Shown one piece after another: positions 1 to 8,548 of a stretch of 17,884 nucleotides of DNA (positions are counted from its first letter, which is position 1; each line of letters begins with the position of its first letter). The notes beneath the pieces are model-generated. The model worked only from the letters and a program-made list of their open reading frames with translations, did not search any database and was not told the origin of the DNA. A program made the translations under genes and the position numbers. This DNA is from Pleurotus ostreatus/Saccharomyces cerevisiae fusant (lineage: Eukaryota > Opisthokonta). The DNA is taken from the NCBI GenBank assembly GCA_024196135.1, contig JAMQCK010000678.1, positions 1 to 17,884 on the forward strand, read 5' to 3'.

Positions 1-179
1 CGTGATGAAATGCAATCCGGGGTTGAGAACATGAGGCGCGTCGGGGCGCGCAAATAAAGAAGTATTAAGTCCGCGCGGGGCATGACGCGTCGAGAACACC
101 TCTTGTCCTCTACCACCATCGCCACGAACGCCAGACGCTCCTTGCTTGCCCCCTCATCGTCGACAACGACGAGCAAGCC
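1..179. other. 5' flank of the BCS1-like gene
   Basis: No gene is supported here. The segment is most simply the promoter and 5'UTR of the plus-strand BCS1-like gene that starts at 180. An ATG at 82 opens a 60-codon frame with no recognisable protein character. The ATG at 180 lies in a strong context (gccATGG) and starts the conserved family N-terminus, so it is preferred. Confidence 0.4.
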
Positions 180-3100
180 ATGGACAACCTTCGTTCGCTC
201 GTCCAGCCGCTGGGCCTCGAGCTCATGGTCCTTGGCGGCGCTGCGCAGACCGCGAAGCGCATGACGACGAAGGCATGGACCTCTTTCATCAACTGTGAGT
301 GCCCTCCCCTGCGCCCTGTTGCATCGCTGACGGTGTCTCCCTCACTTTCCCCGACGACAGCGTTCTTCCTCACCGCGCACTTCCATGAGACTGACATGCC
401 GTATGCATGGCTGATGTTGTGGCTCTCAAAGCAGCCTGAATGGGGGCGCACGCGCGAGTGCGAGGGCGTCACCATGCGCGACCGCACCGCCGGCGAAGAC
501 GACGCGCTCTCCCTCAAGGTCGTGTTCCAGCCGACCTTCGAGTCGCAGCTCACGATATACTTCCGCGGACATTGGCTCCGCGTGTGGCGCTGGAAGAAGG
601 ACAGCACCGACGAGGAGGTGCTCAGCGTCAGGTGCGTGTCCACCTCCGACCTCCATTCCCCGTGCTAACGCCCTTCCAGCGTCGTCGCGCGCTCTAGCGA
701 CGTCCTCAAGACCCTGGTCCGCACAGCCAAGAAAGAGTACGAGGCGTCCCTCGAGCACAGCATCTCCCTCTTCATCCCCGCACCCCCATCGCCCTTCGGC
801 TACTACTCCTCCCGTCACTACAGCCGCTCGTCATCCTATTACGGGGGCGGCGGAGGCTACAGCAGCAGTGGGCGTCACGAGGGAGGGGGATATGGCGGCC
901 ATGATGGACGTGACGATGAATTCCCCGGGTCCAGCCGCCGTGGGCGCGGCGGCGGCGTCCGCAACAGCGCCAACGACTGGACGCTTGACCGCACGCGCCC
1001 GAAGCGACCGCTCCGGACCGTGGTCTTGGAACGCGGGATCAAGGAAAGCATAGTCGACGACGTCGGTGACTTCCTCGCCAGCGAGAAGGTGCGTTCATCT
1101 CCCTCCCCCCTCTGACTCGGCGGTCGTAAGGCGTTCTCCGGCCCCCCCCTTCCCGTCCCCCACTTTCTTGGGCCGGTTGTGCCCGCTGAGGTGATAGGTA
1201 TCCATCCATTGACGACAACCACTGCGTTGTATTCTTAATGATATTCTCCCGCGCGTCGGGTCCGCCTGATTAGCGCCTGCCCACTTGGTCACTTCTTTCC
1301 TCTCACGCGTACCCATCGATCACTATGACGCCCCCTGCTGACCTCCAATGAACCTCCCACATGCTCCGAACGATGGTCACTCGATGCTAATCACAATCAC
1401 AGTGGTACGGCGACCGTGGAATTCCCTTCCGCCGAGGATACCTGCTTCATGGCCCGCCAGGAAATGGTAAGTGGCTATTTGATCCTCCTTCGACGGCTTA
1501 CTGACTAGTATGGCAGGCAAGTCGTCCTTGATCTACGCCCTCGCATCACACTATGCGCTCGACGTGTACACGATATCGCTCTCCGCACCGGGTATGACCG
1601 ACGAGTCTCTGGGAGCCCTGATTGGTGGCGTTCCGTCAAGGTCAGCACCTTCAAACGTTTGTTGATCTTGCTTCTCATCCCTAGTAGATGTATTCTATTG
1701 CTCAAGGACCTCGATACCGCACTCGCGCCGCCCAAGCCGCCACCAGAAAAGGACGACGAAAGCGAGGAGGAGGACAAGAAGAACGGCGACCCGAACAACA
1801 ACTCAAATAACGGGTCCAACTCCAACAGTCCCAATCCGCCCGAGCCATACTTCGACCCGTACGGCGGTTCATCTGGGTGAGTGTACGAAGACTTACCGGA
1901 TCTTACCTACTTGCTGACCTATGATCGTAGTCACCGTAGCAGTCGCAGGCGACGCAGAAAAGCCGGCGATGCCGACCCAATGGCGAACACCCTCAGTCTC
2001 AGCGGCTTGCTGAATGCCCTGGATGGTGTGGCTGCCAGCGAGGGGCGCTTACTGTTCGCGTGAGTCATCCTTCTTCATCACGACTCGAACAGTGTCCGAC
2101 ACTATTCGACACCCGATCTCTCGCTCCGTCCTGATCGTCTCGATGACTGACCGCCACGCAGAACAACGCAGCATGTACATACGCTGGACCCCGCGCTTGC
2201 GCGGCCTGGACGCATGGACGTCTGGGTAGAGTTCAAGAACGCATCTCGGCCGCAAGCGGCTGACTTCTTCCGCGCGTTCTTCGTGTCGAAGGAGGACGCA
2301 GATGCGCGCCGGTTGCAGGAGGAGGCTGCGCGGGCAGCGAACGATCCCGACCGTATAGAGCTTGACGGTCGGAGACGGAGGACGGACAGCCAGGGTACCT
2401 CGTCCGACGAGGAGTACGACATCGACAGGCATGTTATCGCCGAGCCCGTGTCGTCGCAGCCGTCCCATGCGACTGCGCGGAGACGGACACAGTCGCTGCA
2501 GACCGACGGTCGCCGCAACTCTTGGGTACCTAGCGTCTCGCGACTCGGTTCATGGTTCGGTGCACCGCCATCAACGTCGGCGGACGACGACGACTCGCAC
2601 CCGCCGACGCCTATTCGCATAGACGGCGGCCATCTTGGCAGCTCGGGCGACCTTGGCTCCTTCAACGCTGCCAAGCTTGAAGCGCAGCTGCGCGAGCTCG
2701 AGAACCGTCCTCGTCCTACGATGTGCACCTTGACACCACCCGCATCACCCCAACGGCGGCCTCCAGACCTTCCGCACCCGCAACCGGCTCGTTCGGAATC
2801 GCCGCCTCCCGTCGTCGAGACAAAAGAGGAGGACCTACCTCCCAGCGACGTTCGCAACCTCTGGGCACCGACAATGTTGCCCTTGGCGGAGCTCGATAGG
2901 CTTGCGGAGATCTTCGCTGCGCAACTGCCTGAATACGAGTTCTCAGTAGCAGACCTGCAGGGCTGTGCGTCCTGTTGGTCCTTCCATGCGCAATCTTACT
3001 GACCATGCCTTCACAGATCTGCTACGTCACAAATCGCAGCCGCAGCGCGCTGCGCGGGGACTAACCGAGTGGGTGCAGGAAGAGCGTGCTCGCCGCGAGC

Positions 3101-3516
3101 GCGAGCGCCTCGAGAAAGAGCGCAAGGAGCGCGAGGCCGCCGAGAAGAAGGCCGAGGCGCGTCGGAAGCGACGTGAGAAGCGCGAGCGCGAGGCGCGCAA
3201 GCTCGCAGACAAGGAGGCAGCGGAGGACGAGGCCGAGGAAGCGCGCGCACGGCGCGCAGGCCAGGCAGGAGGTGAGGCGCCAGTCGCGCCAGCGCACGCG
3301 CAGCCGCCACCCGCAGTGTTGTCGCCCCAGCTCACGCAGACCAACCAGGCGAGTCTGCCGGTGCTGGCGTGTCCGTGGCCGCCAGATGAGAGCGGCGGAT
3401 GGGGGACGTGGTACCCCGACGAGCAGCAGGCTGATGCGGGTGCGTCTTGGGTCATGCCCAGTTGTTTGTCCCAGGAACAGATGTCCGTGGATGAGACAAG
3501 TAGTGACGAAGAGTGA
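180..3516 (+). CDS. BCS1-like AAA ATPase (mitochondrial chaperone BCS1 family paralogue)
   Basis: Exons: 180-294, 361-631, 680-1088, 1403-1466, 1517-1640, 1688-1876, 1931-2059, 2162-2964, 3017-3516 (867 aa). Residues 1-160 match the BCS1 N-terminal domain, with the motif [20 protein letters not shown] near residue 40. The AAA core follows: [20 protein letters not shown] (Walker A, residues 282-289), ILLLKDLD (Walker B, 330-337), a [11 protein letters not shown] segment, FATTQH (sensor 1) and LARPGRMD with both arginines (near 446-453). BCS1 is an inner-membrane AAA protein that inserts the Rieske protein into complex III, and fungi carry many paralogues. Two departures stand out: Lys for the first Walker B acid and Gln for the sensor-1 Asn. 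There is a Gly/Tyr/Arg-rich insert (about 165-228), an acidic Asn-rich insert (about 340-410), and a C-terminal charged, probably coiled-coil segment followed by an acidic tail. The predicted transmembrane stretch near residues 10-25 is weak. The family is confident; the ancestral Rieske role is not. Confidence 0.88.
1089..1402 (+). other. Unusually long intron (314 bp) in the BCS1-like gene
   Basis: The donor GTGCGT (1089) and acceptor CACAG (ending 1402) join residue K265 to W266 in phase 0. A branch-point-like GCTAAT lies at about 1385. All other introns of this gene are 47-102 bp. The interior holds no convincing coding segment on either strand. Confidence 0.6.
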
Positions 3517-4433
3517 GCAGGTGCGGACGCGAGCGAACATGGCGCAGTGGTGCCCGACGGCCCTTCGGCGGACGTTGATCGAGCTGACGGGGTGTTCACG
3601 GTGGAGGCGACGTCGCCGTCTGCGGCTCCGGCTGTGGATGATGACCCTCCTTTACCTGCCCCGCCAGTATCTCCCACAGAGGACCCTTGTCTCCCCGATA
3701 TTCCTGCAACCTGCACAACCCTTTCTCGCCGTCATCCTCATTCCTCCCTCACCCTCAGCACCTATTTCCTCCTTCCTCGTTATTTGCTCGCCCTCATCTA
3801 TTTGCTCTTCTCGGGGCTGGTGCGAGGTTTCTGATCTATTCTATCCTCCTTGTGCCATCCCTCTATCTACCTGTCATATATTCGCCTCATATCTCTTATG
3901 TATCATCGTTATATGCCGTCGTATCGACGTGCTTGGGACATATTTGCTTCATATTATTGTACATATATCTGGCACTATTATCATCTGTTTGTGGGCACAG
4001 TTCCTCTTGTTTGTTTCCTCGCGGGAGACAACTTGTTTCTGCCTGAGTCGGGCACTTCGTTTGATGTTGACGTACGCAGCATACACGTATATTACTATTA
4101 GAGAGGAGGACGGACTTGGAGTATAACAAGGACAATAGCGGGTACTTACTGCGGGTGCTGCCTAGAGCGCGGCAAATGAGATATACACCAAATTCGGTGA
4201 TGAGTCATCCAAAGAACAATGTCGCCGGCCCGGCAAGCAAGCCGGATTGCCTCTTTTGTCTTCAACAATCACGGTCTCGTGGCGCCATAAACGTGAGTAC
4301 TCCCCGGCGTCCCCTTCGGCGCCTATCTGAGCATACAGACGAAATATTGTAAAGGACCGCGTATCTGGCCTTCCTTCAGGTCTTGACCTCACAAAGAGCC
4401 ACCCCAAACGTTTGAACCCGAGGAAACACAGAA
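3517..4433. other. Intergenic: 3'UTR of BCS1-like gene and promoter of next gene
   Basis: No independent gene is supported. From about 3547 to 3700 one frame still reads as an acidic, Pro/Ala-rich disordered tail and may be an alternative last exon of the upstream gene (see findings). From about 3720 to 4060 the strand is strongly pyrimidine-rich (ctcctt, tatctat, tattgt runs), as expected for a 3'UTR and terminator region. From about 4140 to 4433 it should hold the promoter of the plus-strand BCL7-like gene; I see no clear TATA box. Confidence 0.4.
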
Positions 4434-5602
4434 ATGTCCACACGAAGACGCGTCGGCGTGCCCAGCGCTGCCACAACCGAAGCGGCGCGCAGACAACTCA
4501 TGCAACGCGTACAAGTGACATGGGAAAAGAAATTGATGCCTGTTGAGGGGTCTTCCCTAAAGGCTTACAAGTGGATTCAAATCAATCAACCACCGGTAAG
4601 TACTTCTTGTTCGGTTTACCACCATACACCACTTCGACCACATATTCCTCTTATTCCTTTCTCTATCACCCTCCCCGTAGTGTATCACCTGCTTGTGTTA
4701 TCATATCCATGCATCCTGTCCACCCTCCGACCTCGCTATACTCTCCGTGCTAACACCTTCATTAGCAATTCAGCGACGACGAAGACGATGTCGACGAGCC
4801 CCTCGCGCCGCTTCCCGACGAGCCCGACGAAGACGAACCCGAGATCGTCACCACTGCACCCTCCGCGTCCGAATCGCGCGCTGAGACCGCGCCGCCGCAG
4901 CCTGCACCCGCAGCTTCAGCCAACACCGGCAGCGATGCGCAACCCACGCCCTCTGCGGACGCGCCGACCGCAGCTGAGGCAGCAGAGACGAGCGCAATGC
5001 CGCCACCGCCGGTGCCCGAGGAGGCGAAGGGGGTCACAGAAGGTGGTGAGGGTAGTGAAGCTATCGCCGGTGAGCAGACTCAACCTGGCGAGCTCGACCT
5101 GAGCGGCTTAGGGCCAGACGGCCTCCAGCTCGAGGGCACGCATGACCTGAGCCAGATGACTCCCGCGGACGGGCTCATGGCTGGCGACGGCGGCGAAGGG
5201 GGCGACTTCACGATGGGCGACGCGGGCTTTGCGGCCCACGGGGCGCCTGAGGGGTTCAACACCGAAGGCTTCGACGCGACGGCTGCAGGGGATTTCGGCG
5301 CCGAAGGAGGCGATTTTACTGCGCAAGGCGGCGACTTTGGCGCTGCTGGCGGCGATGACTTCTCCGGGGGCGCGGGCGGGATGCTGGGCGGTGATGATAG
5401 CATGATGGGCGGTGGAGGATTGGATGGAGGTGACACCAATATGCTCGGTGCAGGCGACTTCTCAGCGATGGGGGATGCGAGCATGGAGGGACTGGGGGAT
5501 ACGGGCATGGAGGAGTTCATTGGGGCCGGGCCCGAGGACGGGCAGATGGAGCTAGGGGAGTTCCAACTTCCCGAGTCGCACGGGGAGGGTCAGCCGCAGT
5601 GA
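4434..5602 (+). CDS. BCL7-like N-terminal domain protein with acidic, Gly-rich tail
   Basis: Exons 4434-4595 and 4766-5602 (332 aa). The 170 bp intron has donor GTAAGT, branch point GCTAAC (about 4749) and acceptor TAG. The ATG at 4434 is in frame with the conserved head. Residues about 20-55 carry WEKKLMPV, a Ser-Leu-Lys step and AYKWIQI, which resemble the WEKKWV...SL.IYKWVPV signature of the BCL7 N-terminal domain. BCL7 proteins are subunits of SWI/SNF (BAF) chromatin-remodelling complexes in animals. Immediately after it comes an acidic stretch (SDDEDD), then a long Pro/Ala/Glu disordered region, then a C-terminal part dominated by repeated GDF/GGDF and Gly-Met-Gly-Asp units (about residues 190-300). 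The BCL7 assignment rests on one short motif and is inference; the gene itself is well supported by splice signals and frame. Confidence 0.75.
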
Positions 5603-5990
5603 GGTGGTCAAGTTAGGCAGTCGTTGTATGACTTTCGGGCATTCTTGCACTTCCGAAAAAGTTTAGCCTTCATCGGAGACCTCCAGACCTCAAACTCTTT
5701 GAGCAATCTCAGTGGATTGGATTGCTCAGATATAAGTTAGCAACTGTATAGTACACGTAGAGGACCAGCTAGATCGAGAGACAGATAGCTGCACTCCCGA
5801 AATAGCAGTCACAAGCAGTAAACAGGAACAAGGAGCTAAGGAGCGACATAGGCGATGTGCGCCGTTGGATGAATGCTAAACAATACACGTCCGTTTGAGT
5901 GGCTGAGTGCGTTTGTGGGTGGGAGTGGGGGACCGTTGGCCTGCGGTCCGTTGGGAGATGGGGATCGAGGGATGAAGACAGGTGGTAAGT
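5603..5990. other. Intergenic between convergent genes, with a 9-bp stem hairpin
   Basis: This is the shared 3' region of the plus-strand BCL7-like gene and the minus-strand membrane-protein gene. No gene is seen. A perfect inverted repeat sits at 5700-5728 (separate entry). The remainder is A-rich transcribed-looking sequence without an open frame of note. Confidence 0.45.
5700..5728. repeat. Perfect 9-bp inverted repeat (hairpin) in 3' region
   Basis: The arms TGAGCAATC (5700-5708) and GATTGCTCA (5720-5728) are perfect reverse complements with an 11-nt loop. It lies about 100 bp after the stop codon of the BCL7-like gene, between convergent genes. It could fold in the 3'UTR of either transcript. 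Its function is unknown. Confidence 0.6.
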
Positions 5991-6906
5991 CTACTTCTTC
6001 TCCTCAGGGGCAACCTTCGCATCGTAGTCGATCTTCTCTTCCACGAGCGTGTAGTTAGGAGGGGGGACGGCGATGTTCTCAGCGTCCTCGATGTGCTCGC
6101 AGACGATCTGATATTCCTCTTCTTCGCTCTCCCCACGGACGGTACGGTAGCCGACGACAGCGAGGACCCAGAGCATCCGCAGCAAAACGCCGATACCGCA
6201 GCCTATGAATAGGAATGTGTGAGCAAGATAGTAAGACGAAACCGCGCATGATGACGCACCAAGGACAAAGGCAACGGCGCGACCCTCCCAGGGACCAAGG
6301 GTCATGAGCGCGAAGTGAACGCGGCGGAGGAAGGACGGCTCGTGGTGGTGGAAGTAGATGCGGTGATGGTGATGGTGATGGTGGTGCGGGCCCGGGGGCA
6401 TCCGCACCTCGCCGCCATCCGCGATCTTGCCATCCACGTCCATGATGCGCATCTCCGGGCCATCCTGGTCATGGCCGTGGTGGGGGCGCTGCTCGGCGCG
6501 GTGGGGCCCGTCATGGTGGTGGCGGTGATGCTCAGGCTGCTGCATCTCGATGAGCGGCATGCCGAGCGCCTGGCGGAAGGCGTTCGAGATCTCAATCGCC
6601 TTCTGGTTGAGGCGACCGCGGCCGCGACCGTGGCAGGGGCGGCCAGAGTGCTCGGCGCTCATCTCGCTGTGCATGACAGCGAAGTCGGGCATGAGCATCG
6701 CGGCGTGCTCGGCGGCGGGCCTACCCACGCGGATGTGCTGAGACACGTCCGCGGGGCTGTTGGAGACGACGACAACGCGGAGGGGGCTTGCGCCGGCTTG
6801 CTGGACTATTCGATCGGATGTCGGTCAGTAAGGGTGTGCGGATGACGAGCTGCGACGCACGGAGGGCAGCGCCGGCGACGAGAGTCGACAGAATCGACAG
6901 CTTCAT
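5991..6906 (-). CDS. Signal-peptide, His-rich single-pass membrane protein with PPxY motif
   Basis: Minus-strand exons 6861-6906, 6260-6805, 5991-6202 (267 aa). The first exon (46 nt) encodes most of the signal peptide. Its intron (6806-6860) has GTGCGT, a TACTGAC branch point and a TAG acceptor, and splicing gives a hydrophobic leader ending ...QQAGA before SPLRVVVVS. The second intron (6203-6259) is a multiple of three, so a single reading frame runs through it. The mature protein has a basic CHGRGRGRL patch, His-rich runs (up to eight consecutive His), then LMTLGPWEGRAVAFVLGCGIG...LRMLWVLAVV as the membrane span, an acidic tail and VPPPNY near the C-terminus. The His clusters suggest metal binding and PPNY is a WW-domain/Rsp5-type ligand; both are inference. 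I recall similar uncharacterised basidiomycete proteins but can give no name. The gene model is good; the function is unknown. Confidence 0.82.
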
Positions 6907-6913
6907 GTTCTTC

Positions 6914-6945
6914 GGAGGGAGACTAGAGTGGAGGGAGACTGGAGT
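6914..6945. repeat. 16-bp tandem duplication in the 5'UTR of the membrane-protein gene
   Basis: Two adjacent 16-bp units (6914-6929 and 6930-6945) differ at one base: ggagggagactagagt and ggagggagactggagt. On the coding (minus) strand this is a pyrimidine-rich CTCC tract ending about 7 nt before the ATG, probably within the 5' leader. Confidence 0.7.
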
Positions 6946-7343
6946 GAAAAGTGCTTGGGATCGAAATGGTTTGGGATAAGATGCGCTGCGCAGACCGTCA
7001 GCACTGTCCGCGCCACCGCACATCACGTGGATTATGTGGCGTCGGCCCGCCCCATCGCACATAGTGAAGTCCGCCCTCAGCTTGCTATTTGCCTCCACCT
7101 CTCTCACTGCATGTCAACAAGCTCAAGCTCAGATCGAGTCTACTCCCTTAAATCGAGTCTATTGGCATTTTTGCAAGTCATAAAGTTGTTTGTGATCGCG
7201 GCGAGGCAGAGCAAAGGCAGAGCAAGAGCTGAGCTCGCTGACTTCAACCCAGTCAAGAGGATAAGGTCCAAGGATTGAAGATTCCAGTGAGCGAGGTAAG
7301 TTCACACGGACACTGCTTAATGCTTTCTCTGACTCCGTTGCAG

Positions 7344-7454
7344 ATGTTGGTCCTGAAGAGCGGCCTTATAATGAGCGAGCGTCCTATGCATGAAGGCCGA
7401 TGTACGGGACTCTCGGTCTTCATGACCGTGCTACCTATGACCGCAGGATACTAG
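7344..7454 (+). other. Candidate spliced short ORF (low confidence)
   Basis: A complete intron-like segment (donor GTAAGT at 7296, CTGAC-type branch point near 7330, acceptor GCAG ending 7343) is followed directly by an ATG and a 36-codon frame to a TAG at 7452-7454. If spliced, an upstream frame (LQPSQEDKVQGL, from about 7242) would continue into it, but no upstream ATG was found in that frame. It may be the end of an unannotated or non-coding transcript, or chance. Confidence 0.2.
7390..7428. repeat. Two overlapping, mutually exclusive hairpins
   Basis: ATGAAGGCCGA (7390-7400) pairs with TCGGTCTTCAT (7413-7423) with one mismatch and a 12-nt loop. The right arm also belongs to CGGTC-TTCAT-GACCG (7414-7428), a 5-bp stem. 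Only one of the two can form at a time. No function is assigned. Confidence 0.5.
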
Positions 7455-7714
7455 CCGTACACGTCGGCTCACATCGCAAGCTAGTAATGGGAGACGATGC
7501 AGCCCGCCAAAAGCTATTCCCGACGTCCGAGTGGCGGTGAAGCACTTCATGACACTCTAGATCCCTTCCTGGCTTTGACTTGATTCATTGCACTAATTCG
7601 TACGTAGGTTTTGATATGGCAAACTGGATAGACGTAGCGGTAAGATAAATAGAGATGGTGGATGCAATAAGCTGACTAGCAGCTCGTACGAAATGTCCTC
7701 GACCTAATAAAATC

Positions 7715-7750
7715 GCGACTCGGTCGGCCATAGCGACTCAGTCGGCCGTC
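7715..7750. repeat. Imperfect 18-bp tandem repeat
   Basis: The units are 7715-7732 (gcgactcggtcggccata) and 7733-7750 (gcgactcagtcggccgtc), with three differences. It lies 24 bp beyond the stop codon of the minus-strand small secreted protein gene, so probably in its 3'UTR. Confidence 0.65.
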
Positions 7751-7773
7751 ATCATTCTCTTCGTGTACGTCCA

Positions 7774-8548
7774 TCACCACCAATGAGCAATCCCGAGAGT
7801 AAGAACGTCTCGTAGAAGGTGCCCTATCTGCGGGCGGTCGGACGTGGTCTTCGCCATCGCTGACAATGCTCGCTCTCCCGACTTAAACTCAGCCCGAAGT
7901 CTCCGCCACTCTCGCTCGGCGGCCAGCGCCTCCTGCTTCGCGAGCTGATCCTCAGCGCGAAAGAGTGACGCCTCCGCGGCCATCGCTGGATACATCGGGT
8001 GGTCCACGTCGGAGGGGGCGATGATTGAAGGCCACGCTTTTATGGGCTCGGAGGCGTCGACGTCAAGATCAGGTATCCCGAGCGCTTCCATGCAGGGCTC
8101 GCACGCGGAAGACTGGAGGAACGCGTGAGTGAGCTGATCTCGCAGAGTTGCCGAAGGGGATGGACACCGCTACTCACAGCATACTCGAACATCGAATACG
8201 CGCTGCGCAAACAAAGCACTTGCTCTACGAGGACTTCCGAAGAAGATGGGACTATCGGGCGCGGTGAGCTGCGAATTCTTCTGATGCGATTGCAGGTCTT
8301 CCCCGACTAACCATTCTCATCCGCGGCCAGCGCTTCGCAGCCGGGCAGCTCGGGTATGCGCAGGTCGTTTAGGCAGGCCTGAAGCGAATCGCGTCAGTGA
8401 GTCCCGTTTAGTCCAGTCCCACTTGAGCCCCGCCCTCGACGAAATAGGAGGTGAGACGTACCCGCATGTCGCAGAAATCCTGTCTCGGACGCGGCGCGGC
8501 TAGCGCGAGTGAGACGATCGTTGGCAGGACGACGGCGGAGAGGAGCAT
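7774..8548 (-). CDS. Small predicted secreted protein with six N-terminal cysteines
   Basis: Minus-strand exons 8462-8548, 8312-8378, 8225-to-8224 boundary then 8178-8224, and 7774-8112 (179 aa). Introns: 8379-8461 (GTACGT..CAG), 8225-8311 (GTTAGT..TAG), 8113-8177 (GTGAGT..CAG). For the second intron a nearer CAG (ending 8203) breaks the frame; only the TAG at 8225-8227 keeps one frame through DENEQVLCLRSAYSMFEYA into the last exon. The start MLLSAVVLPTIVSLALAA is a clear signal peptide. Cysteines fall at about residues 26, 31, 43, 56, 71 and 74, the last two as CEPC, all before residue 75. Aromatic/Pro-rich WPSIIAPSDVDHP and a helical Ala/Glu/Arg-rich segment follow. I recall no named family. 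The compact six-Cys head suggests disulfides. The nearest plus-strand gene is divergent and at a distance. Confidence 0.72.

Larger units (their letters stand above)
6907..7773. other. Gene-poor stretch with repeats, hairpins and an intron-like segment
   Basis: Positions 6907-7110 should hold the promoter and 5'UTR of the minus-strand membrane-protein gene. A 16-bp tandem duplication lies at 6914-6945, an overlapping pair of hairpins at 7390-7428 and an 18-bp imperfect tandem at 7715-7750. A plausible plus-strand intron (7296-7343) is followed by a 36-codon frame. No gene can be called with confidence. Confidence 0.4.

Noticed and set aside
110..643. Long minus-strand open frame opposite the first BCS1-like exons
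   Set aside because: It is antisense to well-supported exons with family motifs, has no splice or start logic and carries low-complexity residues typical of shadow frames in GC-rich DNA.
2102..2857. 251-codon minus-strand open frame inside the BCS1-like gene
   Set aside because: It is antisense to exon 8, which encodes the conserved arginine-finger region; composition is Ser/Arg-rich shadow sequence.
3440..3474. A 35-bp intron inside the last BCS1-like exon
   Set aside because: It is too short for local introns (48 bp or more), and its removal breaks the frame.
3027..3716. 229-codon minus-strand frame with Ser/Ala repeats
   Set aside because: It mirrors the charged coiled-coil exon on the plus strand; the repetitive composition is a by-product of GAG/CGC codons.
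5080..5520. Pro/Ser-rich minus-strand frame of 146 codons
   Set aside because: It is the antisense reading of the Gly-Asp repeat in the BCL7-like gene, and has no start or splice support.
6315..6845. 176-codon plus-strand frame opposite the His-rich gene
   Set aside because: The Val/Met-rich pattern is the complement of the CAC/CAT histidine codons of the minus-strand gene, which has proper introns and a signal peptide.
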